DNA from: a virus
Reading direction: 5' to 3' (one strand)
IMG/VR virus record: IMGVR_UViG_3300032132_000439
Span: 1 to 64,000 of that record
DNA length: 64,000 bases
The notes beneath the pieces are model-generated. The model was not told the DNA's origin, ran no database searches, and worked only from the letters and a program-made list of their open reading frames with translations. Every line of letters begins with the position of its first letter. Position 1 is the stretch's first letter. This document shows positions 16,701-25,580 of the stretch, piece by piece. Made by a program: the position numbers and the translations under genes.

Positions 16701-17156
16701 TTAAAGCCCCCCACCAGTATTTCCTGCATTTTCCTCATTAACAGGTTCGCCGTTTCCGGCTGCGTCTGGTTGAGGTGCGTTTTCAACTTCAACTTTTACA
16801 AGTTCAGTTGATTGCTCTTTTTCGACTGTGCCACCTTCATCGCCGCCTGTAGTGTCGGCTTGCGTGAGTTGCACCTGTCCGTTTGCAGGTTCGTTATTTT
16901 CTTGCCCCGCTGGGGCTGCATTTACCGGCTCTTCAACCTTAGCTGGCTCGTCGGGCTTTTTAGGCTCGCCTTGAACAACTTTGATTTTGTGAGCTTTTGA
17001 AACTTTGATGCGATCAAAATTCGCAGATGTGCGAGTGATCTTGTCTGCAAGTTTCTTCGGTAGGTCGCCGGTCTGGTATCGTTTCCCAGTCTCGGCAGTA
17101 ACGGAGCGGCGTTTGTCGAGCCGCACCGTTACATCGCGTTTCATGCGAACCAGCAA
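16701..17156 (-). CDS. Low-complexity acidic protein of the head-tail junction
   Basis: A 151-residue protein with a basic N-terminal ~55 residues (MLVRMKRDVTVRLDKRRSV...) and a long Glu/Asn/Pro/Ala/Gly-rich tail of low complexity, unlike its neighbours. It lies next to the major capsid gene. The basic head could be a folded connector domain and the tail a disordered linker. I do not recognise a family. Confidence 0.5.
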   Translation of the reverse strand: MLVRMKRDVTVRLDKRRSVTAETGKRYQTGDLPKKLADKITRTSANFDRIKVSKAHKIKVVQGEPKKPDEPAKVEEPVNAAPAGQENNEPANGQVQLTQADTTGGDEGGTVEKEQSTELVKVEVENAPQPDAAGNGEPVNEENAGNTGGGL

Positions 17157-18188
17157 TTACTTAGCCTTCACAAGAAACTCAGGACGTGAAACCATAGGCA
17201 ACACGTTCATTTGAGCTTCCATATCAATGCCTTTGCCAAAGCGCATAGGCTCTTGCTTAGCATAGCGCTCTTGCGCTTTTGTGTTGACCGTTTCCATATA
17301 ATCAGCCGGTGCAAAATTCTCAGTGAACACTTGCTTAGTGCCCAATGGAATGATGCGAGCCTCACCGTCGGCAAGGTAATCATATGTGGTTGTTGTGTCT
17401 GTGAGCGGGTTGTAATAATCAACCGTACCATCATACTCAACAAACGTTAGGCCGTAATGCGTGAAGTTATCGCGCATTGAATCACGGTTAGGGTTTTTGC
17501 CCTGAGCGTTGTTGAAGAAGCGATATGCTTCGCGCGTTTCAGCGTCCTGCATAACCTTGTCCATGAAGCCAACGGAACCCAGAACAACAACACCGGTAAC
17601 CGTTTCGCCTTTTTTGATCTTGCGGTAATAACGCTTGATCTCGGCTGCAGTCTTTTCGATGTTCGGTGAGCCTGAGAAATCGAAATCAAAGACTTCTTCG
17701 GTTACGCCAAATTCAGTGAACAGATCAAACATTGTTGAACCGTCAGCGTCTTGGATAAGACCGTGAACCGCACCGTTACGCAACCATTCGCGCGTTACGT
17801 CCAGCTTATCGGCCATCGTATCAAGGCGCTCATTTACGATCTCTTCAACAACTTCAAGCTGATCGTCAGAACCGAACTTGCGTTTGTTTTGGATCGCGTC
17901 AGCCAAAAGACCATCTTCAATTGGGAAGTGTGGAATTTCAAAGCTGCGAATGTGACGTTTACCAGTGCGGTTTTTCGCACCCGGCGCGCCACGAACGGCT
18001 GACGGAACAAGGTTGATTACGCCGTTTTTGTATTCGATTGAAAAGTTTGTGCCGTACAAAAACTCAGACTTGAACAGGCCCATGCTGTTCCAGATTGAAT
18101 CTTTGTTCGGTACGATGTTGATCGCCGTAGAAAGCGAACGAACCCCAAAAGCGGGATTATCAAAAATTGCGAGTTGATCTTGGTTCAT
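17157..18188 (-). CDS. Major capsid protein (lambda gpE family)
   Basis: A 343-residue protein of the 'major capsid protein E' family: TAINIVPNKDSIWNSMGLFKSE at residues ~18-39 and a VNLVPSAVRGAPG-like block soon after, a DGLLADAIQNKR block near 93 and a C-terminal MRFGKGIDMEAQMNVLPMVSRPEFLVKAK. It assembles the procapsid shell. It follows the decoration gene and the protease/scaffold gene in the lambda order. Confidence 0.9.
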   Translation of the reverse strand: MNQDQLAIFDNPAFGVRSLSTAINIVPNKDSIWNSMGLFKSEFLYGTNFSIEYKNGVINLVPSAVRGAPGAKNRTGKRHIRSFEIPHFPIEDGLLADAIQNKRKFGSDDQLEVVEEIVNERLDTMADKLDVTREWLRNGAVHGLIQDADGSTMFDLFTEFGVTEEVFDFDFSGSPNIEKTAAEIKRYYRKIKKGETVTGVVVLGSVGFMDKVMQDAETREAYRFFNNAQGKNPNRDSMRDNFTHYGLTFVEYDGTVDYYNPLTDTTTTYDYLADGEARIIPLGTKQVFTENFAPADYMETVNTKAQERYAKQEPMRFGKGIDMEAQMNVLPMVSRPEFLVKAK

Positions 18189-18197
18189 GTTAACCCC

Positions 18198-18596
18198 TTA
18201 AACCAAAGAACGGCAAACAATACCCAGAGCTGTTAGCCCTAGAATTGCCGCGTCTTTTTCTGCTTGTGTTGTTACGTTTGCGCCCCACTGCAATGCAGGA
18301 CCAGCAACACGCGCTAGACGCTCAAGCGTTACCGCTTCAACATCTGCAGTGCCGGTTGCGTCACAACCTGTGAGCAAAACGCCTGTGATGATTTCTGAGC
18401 CGTCAGATGCGGTTGGGTCGAAAGGAACATAAAGCTTTTCCGCTGTGATCATTGCCATTGGCGTTCCAGCCAAGTGCAAGCCAGAGCCAGCTTTGATTTT
18501 ACGCGCTTCACGCGAATAATCAGGCTGTTCCCAGAGAATGAAATCATTCTGGTTTACGCCCTCATAGAAAGGACCGCTTGATTGAATTGTTGTCAT
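18198..18596 (-). CDS. Head decoration protein (lambda gpD-like)
   Basis: A 132-residue protein. The order of protease, decoration protein and major capsid is the lambda order (C-Nu3-D-E). The LYVPFDPTASDGSEIITGVLLTGCDATGTADVEAVTLERLARVAG region matches gpD-type head decoration proteins, which stabilise the expanded capsid as trimers. Confidence 0.8.
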   Translation of the reverse strand: MTTIQSSGPFYEGVNQNDFILWEQPDYSREARKIKAGSGLHLAGTPMAMITAEKLYVPFDPTASDGSEIITGVLLTGCDATGTADVEAVTLERLARVAGPALQWGANVTTQAEKDAAILGLTALGIVCRSLV

Positions 18597-18601
18597 GGAT
18601 T

Positions 18602-18994
18602 TTAGTCCTTAATGTTGTGGCGCTGCTTCATGTTCGCGACAAGGCGATCAGTTGCATCAACACCGTTTGTTGTGTCTGCGGCTTCAAGTTCTTCATCGCC
18701 CGCATCGCCCGCATCGACGTTGTTGCCGCTCAAAGCTTCAAGAGCTTGTTCGCGTGCGCTCGGCTTAACCGCTGGCTCGGGAGTGACAACAGGCTTTTCA
18801 ACCGCCGCCATATCGATTGCGGCTGCAGCAAAAACAGCTTCCGCTTGCTCAAGTGAGAGCTTTGTTTGCAGAGCAACAGCTTGCGCTAGTGCCGGTGTGG
18901 CCTTCGCATTTGCAGAGCCCATGATTGAACCAATGCGCGCCGTGGCCGCATCTTCTCCGGCTTGCTGCGCATCTGCTAAGTCTTGATCAGACAT
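18602..18994 (-). CDS. Nested scaffold protein from an internal start
   Basis: In frame within the protease gene, an ATG at 18994 (MSDQDLADAQQ) follows an AAAGGA ribosome-binding site eight bases upstream. It would make about 130 residues of an Ala/Glu-rich helical scaffold. Lambda makes Nu3 from the C gene in the same way. The start is inferred, not proven. Confidence 0.6.
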   Translation of the reverse strand: MSDQDLADAQQAGEDAATARIGSIMGSANAKATPALAQAVALQTKLSLEQAEAVFAAAAIDMAAVEKPVVTPEPAVKPSAREQALEALSGNNVDAGDAGDEELEAADTTNGVDATDRLVANMKQRHNIKD

Positions 18995-19918
18995 TGCATA
19001 TCCTTTGTTTGTTTTGAAACTTGCGCCCTTGCCGGAACTGGCTGAGAGGCTTTGAGATAGGGAAATCGCCGCTGTTAAATCACCAATAAGGTCAACGAAT
19101 CCCGTTTCACTTGCTTCCGCGCCCAAGATTGTTCTTGAACGGGTATCGTTCACCGCTTGCTCATCAACACCGCGCAACGTCGAAACGTGCGAAACAAATT
19201 GATCATGCAGTTGGAGAATTTTTGAATTGATCTCGCCCGCCGCGTCATCGGTCAGACTTTCAGCCGGGTTGCCCACGGCTTTAAGATCATTGGAGCGGAA
19301 AACCCGGGGCTTAACGCCTTGGGATTTCAACCGTTCGGTCTGGTCGTAATGGACCATGATCACGCCGATTGAGCCCACCATTGAGGAAGGCATTGCAACA
19401 ATCTTTGTTGCACCGGCTGCAATCGCATACCCGGCACTTGCCGCCATACCATTTGCAAAAGCGACAATTGGCTTGATCTTTGAAAGCTCGCGAACTCGCG
19501 CGCCCGCTTCCATAGCACCAACGGCCTCACCGCCCGGCGTGTTCATATCAAGAACAGCGCTCTTGACTTGCGGGTCATTTATCGCCGCTTCAAGAGCGGT
19601 TAAGAACCCCTCATAAGAGGTTAGGCCAGAACGAGCCCCAACCCATGCGCCACGGTTTACCAAGCTGCCAGCAACGGAGATGATCGCCGTTGACTGTTCA
19701 ATATTGTAACCCGCGAAATTTTCGCCAGCGTAAACAGGTCGCCCAACCAAACCAGCACTAATAGGCTCTTGAACGCCTTCGATTGATTCAAGATCAACTA
19801 GAGCGTCAACGCCGACACGGGGAGCCAAAACCGAGGCGATAACCTCAGCTTTGGTTTCCGTTGTCATTAGTGGTTGATTGAAAACCCGCTCAGCTAAATT
19901 AGCTAAGTGAGTGGCCAT
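18602..19918 (-). CDS. S49 family prohead protease fused to scaffold
   Basis: About 438 residues from the ATG at 19918. The N-terminal ~280 residues form an SppA/ClpP-like S49 peptidase: LDMNTPGGEA near 120, the nucleophile in a GMAASAGYAIAAG block near residue 150, and a YDQTERLKSQG block with the Lys base. The C-terminal ~130 residues are Ala/Glu-rich and helical, as in a scaffold. This is the organisation of lambda gpC. The nested internal start is listed separately. Confidence 0.85.
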   Translation of the reverse strand: MATHLANLAERVFNQPLMTTETKAEVIASVLAPRVGVDALVDLESIEGVQEPISAGLVGRPVYAGENFAGYNIEQSTAIISVAGSLVNRGAWVGARSGLTSYEGFLTALEAAINDPQVKSAVLDMNTPGGEAVGAMEAGARVRELSKIKPIVAFANGMAASAGYAIAAGATKIVAMPSSMVGSIGVIMVHYDQTERLKSQGVKPRVFRSNDLKAVGNPAESLTDDAAGEINSKILQLHDQFVSHVSTLRGVDEQAVNDTRSRTILGAEASETGFVDLIGDLTAAISLSQSLSASSGKGASFKTNKGYAMSDQDLADAQQAGEDAATARIGSIMGSANAKATPALAQAVALQTKLSLEQAEAVFAAAAIDMAAVEKPVVTPEPAVKPSAREQALEALSGNNVDAGDAGDEELEAADTTNGVDATDRLVANMKQRHNIKD

Positions 19919-19921
19919 CAA

Positions 19922-20608
19922 TTAAGCCCCTAGAATTGGATCGGTATATTCAACTTCATCAGTCAAAAGGTCACCAAGATCGAATGAGGGGCGTGTTGCG
20001 CGAACTACCGTTAAAAAGTCGTTTTCGTTACTGATTTCGCGGACAAATGACGCCCCTAAACCGCTACCGCCAAAGTCAGGCGTGGAATAGAAATAGACAA
20101 GGTTTCCGTTGTCTGGATTAGTTGTTTTCGACACGGTGAATGTCGATTGAGAATCGTTCTCAAAATCAACAACAACATCGGCTGGCATGTCGTCGTTTGG
20201 ATCATTATCAACCAAGTTGGTTTCAACAATATCCGGCGCGGATGCCATAGCCTTAACTAGATTAGCAATTGTGTACTCAGAGCCATCAACAGCAATGATT
20301 GCGCCAAGAACGCGCTCACCAACGCTATCATCAACCAATAGGGCGCGAAACAAATCTCGAATACGATCCGCCTCCGCTTCACTTGGCTGCTCCAGAAGAT
20401 CAAGGCGATCAACAATTTCAGCCACTTCATTAGCCAATGGAGAAACCGCACTGTTGATTGCGTCTGCAAGGTCCGCGTCACCACTTTCGCGCAAAGTCGC
20501 TTCGTCAGCGATTGCGGCCTGAATAACGGCGACTTGCGTACGTAGGTTGGCCCGACGAACAAACGCCTCAATGCCCGTGTTAATTTCGTAGGTTTTTTCG
20601 TCTACCAT
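19922..20608 (-). CDS. Virion-associated protein, unknown
   Basis: About 228 residues from the ATG at 20608. The frame is open a little further upstream but only to a TTG inside the terminator hairpin, so 20608 is chosen. The N-terminal half is helical (a coiled-coil-like stretch at about 25-95 with many Ala, Asp and Ile residues) and the C-terminal half is acidic and beta-rich. It lies between portal and protease genes, where many phages place an accessory head or decoration protein. No family recognised. Confidence 0.55.
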   Translation of the reverse strand: MVDEKTYEINTGIEAFVRRANLRTQVAVIQAAIADEATLRESGDADLADAINSAVSPLANEVAEIVDRLDLLEQPSEAEADRIRDLFRALLVDDSVGERVLGAIIAVDGSEYTIANLVKAMASAPDIVETNLVDNDPNDDMPADVVVDFENDSQSTFTVSKTTNPDNGNLVYFYSTPDFGGSGLGASFVREISNENDFLTVVRATRPSFDLGDLLTDEVEYTDPILGA

Positions 20609-20613
20609 GTTTC

Positions 20614-20651
20614 TCAAAATCCCATTAAAAAAGCCCGCCAAAAATGACGGG
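20614..20651 (-). terminator. Intrinsic terminator before the gene at 19922-20608
   Basis: Minus strand: GCCCGTC and GGCGGGC pair around a loop of about six bases, followed by six T. It lies about 17 bases before the start codon at 20608 and its downstream half is the 3' end of the small leader frame (20625-20684). Confidence 0.75.
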
Positions 20652-20684
20652 CTTTAGTTTTCCGGGCTTTAGCCGGGTTTTCAT
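20625..20684 (-). CDS. Possible 19-residue leader peptide overlapping a terminator
   Basis: ATG at 20684, preceded by TTGGAG at a normal distance, starts a 19-codon frame (MKTRLKPGKLKPVIFGGLF, then TAA). It runs through the whole terminator. The sequence AAAGCCCG occurs twice in the leader and either copy could pair with the downstream GGCGGGCTTT, which gives alternative structures. Small size means coding cannot be proven. Confidence 0.35.
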   Translation of the reverse strand: MKTRLKPGKLKPVIFGGLF

Positions 20685-20735
20685 ATGCGACTCCAAGGAA
20701 AGAGGGAGGATCAATTTATTAAAATCGCATACTTA

Positions 20736-20783
20736 CAATTACCATAACTAAACTGTTTGTCAAATAAAATCACCAAATTGGTG
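20736..20783 (-). promoter_or_regulatory. Minus-strand promoter with repressor-type operators
   Basis: Minus strand: -35 TTGACA (20758-20763), 16-base spacer, -10 TAATTG (20736-20741). The half-operator TGGTAAT overlaps the -10. A second palindromic site CACCA-AATTGGTG lies at 20771-20783. It is placed to drive the head genes 19922-20608 and onward, past the leader terminator. Confidence 0.55.
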
Positions 20784-20789
20784 AATTAT

Positions 20790-22403
20790 TTACACTTCAC
20801 CGGCTGGTTTGCCGGGTTTAGCTGGCTTTTCTGGTTCATCTTCAAGCTTCAAACTCTTGATCACACCCTTTTCGACGGCCTTTTGTTCAAGCCGCTCCTC
20901 CCAATCGTTGCCATCTTGAGCCGCGATTGATTCAAGGGTTTCAACACCCATGTCCAAACCAAGCTCTTGAGCTTTACGTTCTTTCATCGGGTCAATTTGT
21001 GGTTTGCCGGACATAATGAATGCGCAACGTGCAAGAGCTTCCCAGTTGCCATAGAAATCTCCAACGCCCGGGGGCAAGTCAATTTCACCGATCAAGAAAG
21101 CCTCTTCAAGCCAAGCTGCAAACAATGGCTGCAATACTTGCGAGTGGACTGTTGAACGCGCAACCATGTAACCTTTCCAAACATCTGCGAGCGCCGTGCG
21201 GGCTGCAGCATAAGGCAATGAGCTGTAGTTTTTGGATAGGCTGGCAAAATCGATGCCGGTTGCCGCTGAGAATTGACGCAAGAAAGCGGCTTCAAACGCT
21301 GGAAAGTTTGCGTTCGATGTACTGCCCATTTTGATGTCGAGTTCTTCATTGGGCAATAAGTGGGGGATGCGCGCACCTTGCATCGTGATCCCGGCGCTGC
21401 TGTGATATCCCTTCACTTGCTGCATATGATCAATGCCAAGGGCTGTGATCGCGTTGCCGCCTAACTTGTTCTTAAGCGCATCAAGATCGCTCCCGACAAC
21501 CTCCATCGCCTTCTCATAAGGCAAGTTGGTTTTGATAACCGCTGCATATGATGCTTGCGTGACGGCACGCTGTAGCTCGGTTTTGTTGTAATTCTTTAGC
21601 ATCTTCATGCTACCGATTGCGCTTGCGAACTTGCTAACGCCCCGGCTCATTTCTGCATAAGGTTGATCAAATGCGTGCAATACGATTGGTCGGCCCATTC
21701 GGGAAGACGTGCGCGCGCTCACATATCGCTTTGCGTGAACCAAGCCGTCAGTTTCGTTCGGGTGTTTCTTGCGAATGTAATAGTGCGTTGGTGCGCCCAT
21801 TGCATTGCGGCGAATACCGTGCCGCACATTGCGATCACTAGAATATTTGTCAGGCGTTTCGAGGCGATCAATAGAAATATGCTGCAAACACGTTCCAAAT
21901 TTCAAGCCGCGCTTATATGCGGTTCGGTCAAATTGAACCAAGGCCAGCGCTTCACCATCAACAAAAATGCCCGCGTCCATAGTGCGCATCAATGCAGCAA
22001 GATCACCCCGGCGTTTTGCATCTACGTTGTGACGGAACCCATTTGCAAACAGGTCAAACTTGCGTTCCACTTGTCGCGCCCAATCCCGTGATTGTTCCGG
22101 TGAGATCCCGAGCAACTTATAATCAGGCTTCGCAGATAGTTTGATACGCGAACCAATTACGTTGTTTGTGTGCGCGTCCCGGGCGCTAACGGCAAAAGGG
22201 TCATTGCGCGTAAGTGAACGAGATCGCGAACGCAACAGCTCACCGGATTGATCAAATTCATTGTCGGCGCTGTTGTTGCTGGTGTACCAGTTACCACCCA
22301 CTTCACCGCCCAGAGCTGCCCCGTCATAAGGCGTGCCGTAACCTAAGCTTGCTGTTGCCCCGGATAGAAAATCTGTGGCCTTGTTGATCATTTTAGTGAA
22401 CAT
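20790..22403 (-). CDS. Portal protein (lambda gpB family)
   Basis: A 537-residue protein. It has the lambda B-type start (GELLRSRSRSLTRNDPFAVSARDAHTNNVIGS) and the core residues around ALVQFDRTAYKRGLKFGTCLQHISIDRLETP, and a Lys/Glu/Pro-rich C-terminal tail. The portal is the dodecameric ring through which DNA enters and leaves the head. Its start overlaps the preceding gene. Confidence 0.9.
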   Translation of the reverse strand: MFTKMINKATDFLSGATASLGYGTPYDGAALGGEVGGNWYTSNNSADNEFDQSGELLRSRSRSLTRNDPFAVSARDAHTNNVIGSRIKLSAKPDYKLLGISPEQSRDWARQVERKFDLFANGFRHNVDAKRRGDLAALMRTMDAGIFVDGEALALVQFDRTAYKRGLKFGTCLQHISIDRLETPDKYSSDRNVRHGIRRNAMGAPTHYYIRKKHPNETDGLVHAKRYVSARTSSRMGRPIVLHAFDQPYAEMSRGVSKFASAIGSMKMLKNYNKTELQRAVTQASYAAVIKTNLPYEKAMEVVGSDLDALKNKLGGNAITALGIDHMQQVKGYHSSAGITMQGARIPHLLPNEELDIKMGSTSNANFPAFEAAFLRQFSAATGIDFASLSKNYSSLPYAAARTALADVWKGYMVARSTVHSQVLQPLFAAWLEEAFLIGEIDLPPGVGDFYGNWEALARCAFIMSGKPQIDPMKERKAQELGLDMGVETLESIAAQDGNDWEERLEQKAVEKGVIKSLKLEDEPEKPAKPGKPAGEV

Positions 22404-23046
22404 CGAAACGAACTCCCCGCGCTGGTCCGCGTGACATTGTTAAATCAGGTAGGTCGGTGACTTCCTCACCGCATAGCCCGTAAAATCTTTCATAAACAAC
22501 CAAGAGCTTGTCGATACTTGAGGCGTGATACCAAACCTCTTGATCCTCATAGCGAACCCGCTGAGGTTTATCCGGGTTGAGTGTCAGCGTTTCAATTGCG
22601 TTGTAGATGTTGCGCAACAGTGTGGCACACCGGCTTTCCGCCGTTGTTTCCAACTGAGCAGATTGGGCTTTCTCGTGTTCCGCGACCGCAACACCATAAG
22701 TGATAACTTGCGTCGGGCTTGCAACACCACCAAAGCTAAGCGCCCCGGCTCCCGTTGCTAGACCACTGAAATTCACCGCGCCCAAAGCTACGTTGCTAAC
22801 ATCAACCGCCACGGTGCCGCTTATCAGAAGAACCGATTGCGGTGTGTTGGTGATGCTGAGATCAAAAGTGTCAGTTGCGAATGTTACCGTGCCGATAACT
22901 TCCTCACTGTGAAACGTTCTGTCAGGATACGTGATTGCAAACGTGCCGGAAAATACCCCGGCATCATCAAACGTCCCCACAACGGTAGCATTGCCCAAAG
23001 TTGGGTCATTTGCCGCCAATGTAATTGACCGCCTATTAGTTGTCAT
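22393..23046 (-). CDS. Head-tail joining region protein with a beta-rich N-terminal domain
   Basis: A 217-residue protein between terminase and portal genes, the position of gpW in lambda. The last ~90 residues are helical (ESRCATLLRNIYNAIETLTL... SSIDKLLVVYERFYGLCGEE) and have the size of gpW, while the first ~125 residues are Thr/Val/Gly-rich beta sequence (TVVGTFDDAGVFSGTFAITYP). A gpW-like joining function is inferred from position; I cannot prove homology. Confidence 0.45.
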   Translation of the reverse strand: MTTNRRSITLAANDPTLGNATVVGTFDDAGVFSGTFAITYPDRTFHSEEVIGTVTFATDTFDLSITNTPQSVLLISGTVAVDVSNVALGAVNFSGLATGAGALSFGGVASPTQVITYGVAVAEHEKAQSAQLETTAESRCATLLRNIYNAIETLTLNPDKPQRVRYEDQEVWYHASSIDKLLVVYERFYGLCGEEVTDLPDLTMSRGPARGVRFDVH

Positions 23047-24863
23047 GATGCGAACTCCGCGCCTAATGCGCTCAAACTAAGAGCGCCGTTGTTTGTTTCT
23101 TTGATCTTGTTCAAATTGTTCAAGCGCCCCTCAAAGTCAGGGTTAAGGCTATAACGAGCCGCCATCGCATAAACGAACGTATCAATTGCTTCATTCCGAG
23201 CGCCGGGCTTTTTGAACCATTCCCGCTTGGGAAAACCGTTCATGTAAATGATACGGGATTTTTCCACGGTCATTTGCTCAAAATATCCAGCCTCATATCG
23301 GGTAGGAAAGTGAATGCAACCCGGCCCCGCTTCCACGATTGGATAACGTTGATAAATGAGCGTTTTCGCATCATCCACGCCGACCAAGTAAAGTTGGGTT
23401 TTCCGAATGTTCTTGTTTGTTGATCGCTTCCAAATAGGCTTGTCAGGACCGGGAACGCCTTTGATCGCGTGCCACGGCCTAAACGATGCATTGTGTTTGG
23501 CTGCAAACTCATAAACTTGTTGCGTTGTGTTACCATCGCCCGAGTCAATTGCCGCCGCTTCAACGCCAAGCATTTCACCACTAGGGTGTTTGAATTTTCG
23601 CTTTAGCTGTTCTTCAAGAGCACTCCAAACTTGCTGACTGTAGGGGCTGCCCGAAAGTATCACGTTGTCTTGTGACCAACATTCCTCATCAAGACCCCAA
23701 GCCAAGAACTGCACTTCAAGGCGATCAGGTTGCACGTCAATGCCCGCTGTAACCAAGCATGCCCGTTTGTCTATTACATCGGCTGGATAGTCCTCAGCAC
23801 GGCTTTGCAAGCTTTCTGCGTTTGCAGTCTTGGCCAAGCTATCCTCAAAGGTTTCCGCCAACCGGGTATTTACGAACGTTTGCAACCGTGGCGGGTCATC
23901 TTTCACGTTCACAAAAAGCTCAGCCAGCTCACCGAGCTTTGCCCAAGGGCTGGCAATGGCGTTGAGGTGAAAACCGGCCTTGCCGTTATATGGTGCCGTT
24001 GGAGTCCAAATTCCCCGCTGCACTGATTCATGTCGATCAGCTTTTGACCAATCACAACCACATGAAACGCAGTTATATGAAGCCTCACGCGGACGGCCTT
24101 TAGGCCACTTCACCCGGGACCACTCCAAAATTTGCGGGTGATCGCAATGCATGCAAGGCACATAAAGAACCCGCTGATCAGTCTCCAAATATGCCGCCTC
24201 AATACGGCTCAAGCCCTTCACGGTTGGCGTGCTTGTAAGAATGATCTTACGGTTCTCACTAAAGGTGGCTGTACGCTGAGCAACAAGCTCAACAGGATCG
24301 CCCTCACGGGTGCTGACGTTATACCGATCGATCTCATCAAGTAGGGCAACCCGAATAGGTCGGGAAGCAAGGCTTGATTCTGAATTTGATGTTACTAGCG
24401 TTAGGTGACCGCCCGGGAACTTAATGTAACCGTCTTTAATGCCGCCACCCTTTTTGCCGGGATCGCCGCACCGCTCTTTCAGCTCGGACATATCCCTAAT
24501 CATCGGGTGTACGCGGTCATTCTGAAACGCTTGAGCCATAACCTCAGTTGGCTGTACAACCAGCATAGGGGCCGGGTCATGGTGTATATGATAGCCAACG
24601 GCATTAAGGATTAGCTCAGTTTTACCAAGCTGAGCGCCGAACAAGAGAACAACCTGTTCCGAGGCTCCATTGCTGATTTCACGCATAGGCTCGCGCAAGT
24701 ATGGCGTTCGGCTTGTGCGCCACCTTCCCGGCTCCGCACTCGCTTCCCCGCTAAGCATGCGGTGATCATCTGCCCAAGTATCAATCGTATGATCCGGGGG
24801 CAGTTGAAAACCATCAACCCAACCTTGGCGAACCTCACCAACACGGTTGGGGGCAAGGGTCAT
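23043..24863 (-). CDS. Terminase large subunit (GpA type)
   Basis: A 606-residue GpA-type terminase: a Walker A-like GAQLGKTELILN block near residue 75, an acidic LLDEIDRY box near residue 175, a Cys cluster with CMHCDHP and CVSCGCDW near 236-270, and the nuclease region starting with ITAGIDVQPDRLEVQ near residue 380. It couples ATP-driven packaging to DNA cutting. The start overlaps the terminase small gene by four bases. Confidence 0.92.
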   Translation of the reverse strand: MTLAPNRVGEVRQGWVDGFQLPPDHTIDTWADDHRMLSGEASAEPGRWRTSRTPYLREPMREISNGASEQVVLLFGAQLGKTELILNAVGYHIHHDPAPMLVVQPTEVMAQAFQNDRVHPMIRDMSELKERCGDPGKKGGGIKDGYIKFPGGHLTLVTSNSESSLASRPIRVALLDEIDRYNVSTREGDPVELVAQRTATFSENRKIILTSTPTVKGLSRIEAAYLETDQRVLYVPCMHCDHPQILEWSRVKWPKGRPREASYNCVSCGCDWSKADRHESVQRGIWTPTAPYNGKAGFHLNAIASPWAKLGELAELFVNVKDDPPRLQTFVNTRLAETFEDSLAKTANAESLQSRAEDYPADVIDKRACLVTAGIDVQPDRLEVQFLAWGLDEECWSQDNVILSGSPYSQQVWSALEEQLKRKFKHPSGEMLGVEAAAIDSGDGNTTQQVYEFAAKHNASFRPWHAIKGVPGPDKPIWKRSTNKNIRKTQLYLVGVDDAKTLIYQRYPIVEAGPGCIHFPTRYEAGYFEQMTVEKSRIIYMNGFPKREWFKKPGARNEAIDTFVYAMAARYSLNPDFEGRLNNLNKIKETNNGALSLSALGAEFAS

Positions 24864-25414
24864 ATGTCAGCAACCTCTTTTTGTAATTCTTCGATAGCCT
24901 CCCGAATTTCGGTTTTGAGGCCTTCTTTCCCCGCCTCAATCAGAAAGGGGGCTAATCTCGCGTTTAGGGTTTCCAGCTTCCGCCGCACCGCTGTGGCGAT
25001 CTCAAAGCTATGAGATTTCACATCTGCAGCGCTCACCAGCTCCCCGGCTTCCTCTTCAAAGCGTAGCTTGGCGCGTTTTGCTTCATAGGCGGCTTTTTGC
25101 GCCCGTGCTTGCAAATACACCCGGTTGCTTTGATCCGCTTCCTGAGCGGCGCTTATTGCAGCAGCATTGTCCGCGCTCCGCGTTTGCGGTGCTGGCGTTT
25201 GTCTGGGCTCCGGTGTCTCCGGCTCCGTTGTTGTGTTGTTTGCCCGGCGGCTGTGTTGGTCAAGTGATGCAATAAGGCGATCAACATCGGCGGTCAGGTA
25301 TAACCCATCGTCACCGCGTGAAATCCGTCCCTGAGCTTCAAGCGCTCGAATGCGCCGGTCACTAACACCAGCTCTCCGCGCCGCTGCAGTCTGGTTGAGG
25401 CGTTCAGCACTCAT
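24860..25414 (-). CDS. Terminase small subunit (Nu1-like)
   Basis: A 184-residue protein. N-terminal residues ~5-50 form a winged-helix-like DNA-binding region (LNQTAAARRAGVSDRRIRALEAQGRISR), followed by a Pro/Thr/Ala linker and a helical C-terminal interaction domain (RAKLRFEEEAGELVSAADVKSHSFEIA). This matches the Nu1 type, which recognises the packaging site. It is the first gene of the head operon on the minus strand. Confidence 0.75.
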   Translation of the reverse strand: MSAERLNQTAAARRAGVSDRRIRALEAQGRISRGDDGLYLTADVDRLIASLDQHSRRANNTTTEPETPEPRQTPAPQTRSADNAAAISAAQEADQSNRVYLQARAQKAAYEAKRAKLRFEEEAGELVSAADVKSHSFEIATAVRRKLETLNARLAPFLIEAGKEGLKTEIREAIEELQKEVADI

Positions 25415-25580
25415 AAAACACCTATTTATTCGATTTTGTCACATTACCATTCCGCGCTGTTTTGTCAAACAATTCCCGCAATTGGTAATTATTTTATCAA
25501 AAGTGCATCTTTTTTATTGCAGTATTGGTAAATCCGGTTCAGAGTGTGGTTACTGGCTAAGGAAATTGGAGAGCAAAACA
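25415..25580. promoter_or_regulatory. Divergent promoter region, terminase and amidoligase
   Basis: Minus strand: -35 TTGACA (25463-25468), 16-base spacer, -10 TAATGT (25441-25446), with the half-operator TTACCA at 25444-25449 over the -10. Plus strand: half-operators TGGTAA at 25483-25488 and 25526-25531, the latter inside GTATTGGTAAAT, a 12-mer also found at the early promoter near 51.85 kb. The plus-strand start is preceded by AAATTGGAGAG. No good -35 for the plus strand was seen. Confidence 0.5.

Noticed and set aside
20609-20641. TTG start for the 19922-20608 gene
   Set aside because: It lies inside the terminator stem and has no ribosome-binding site; the ATG at 20608 is better.
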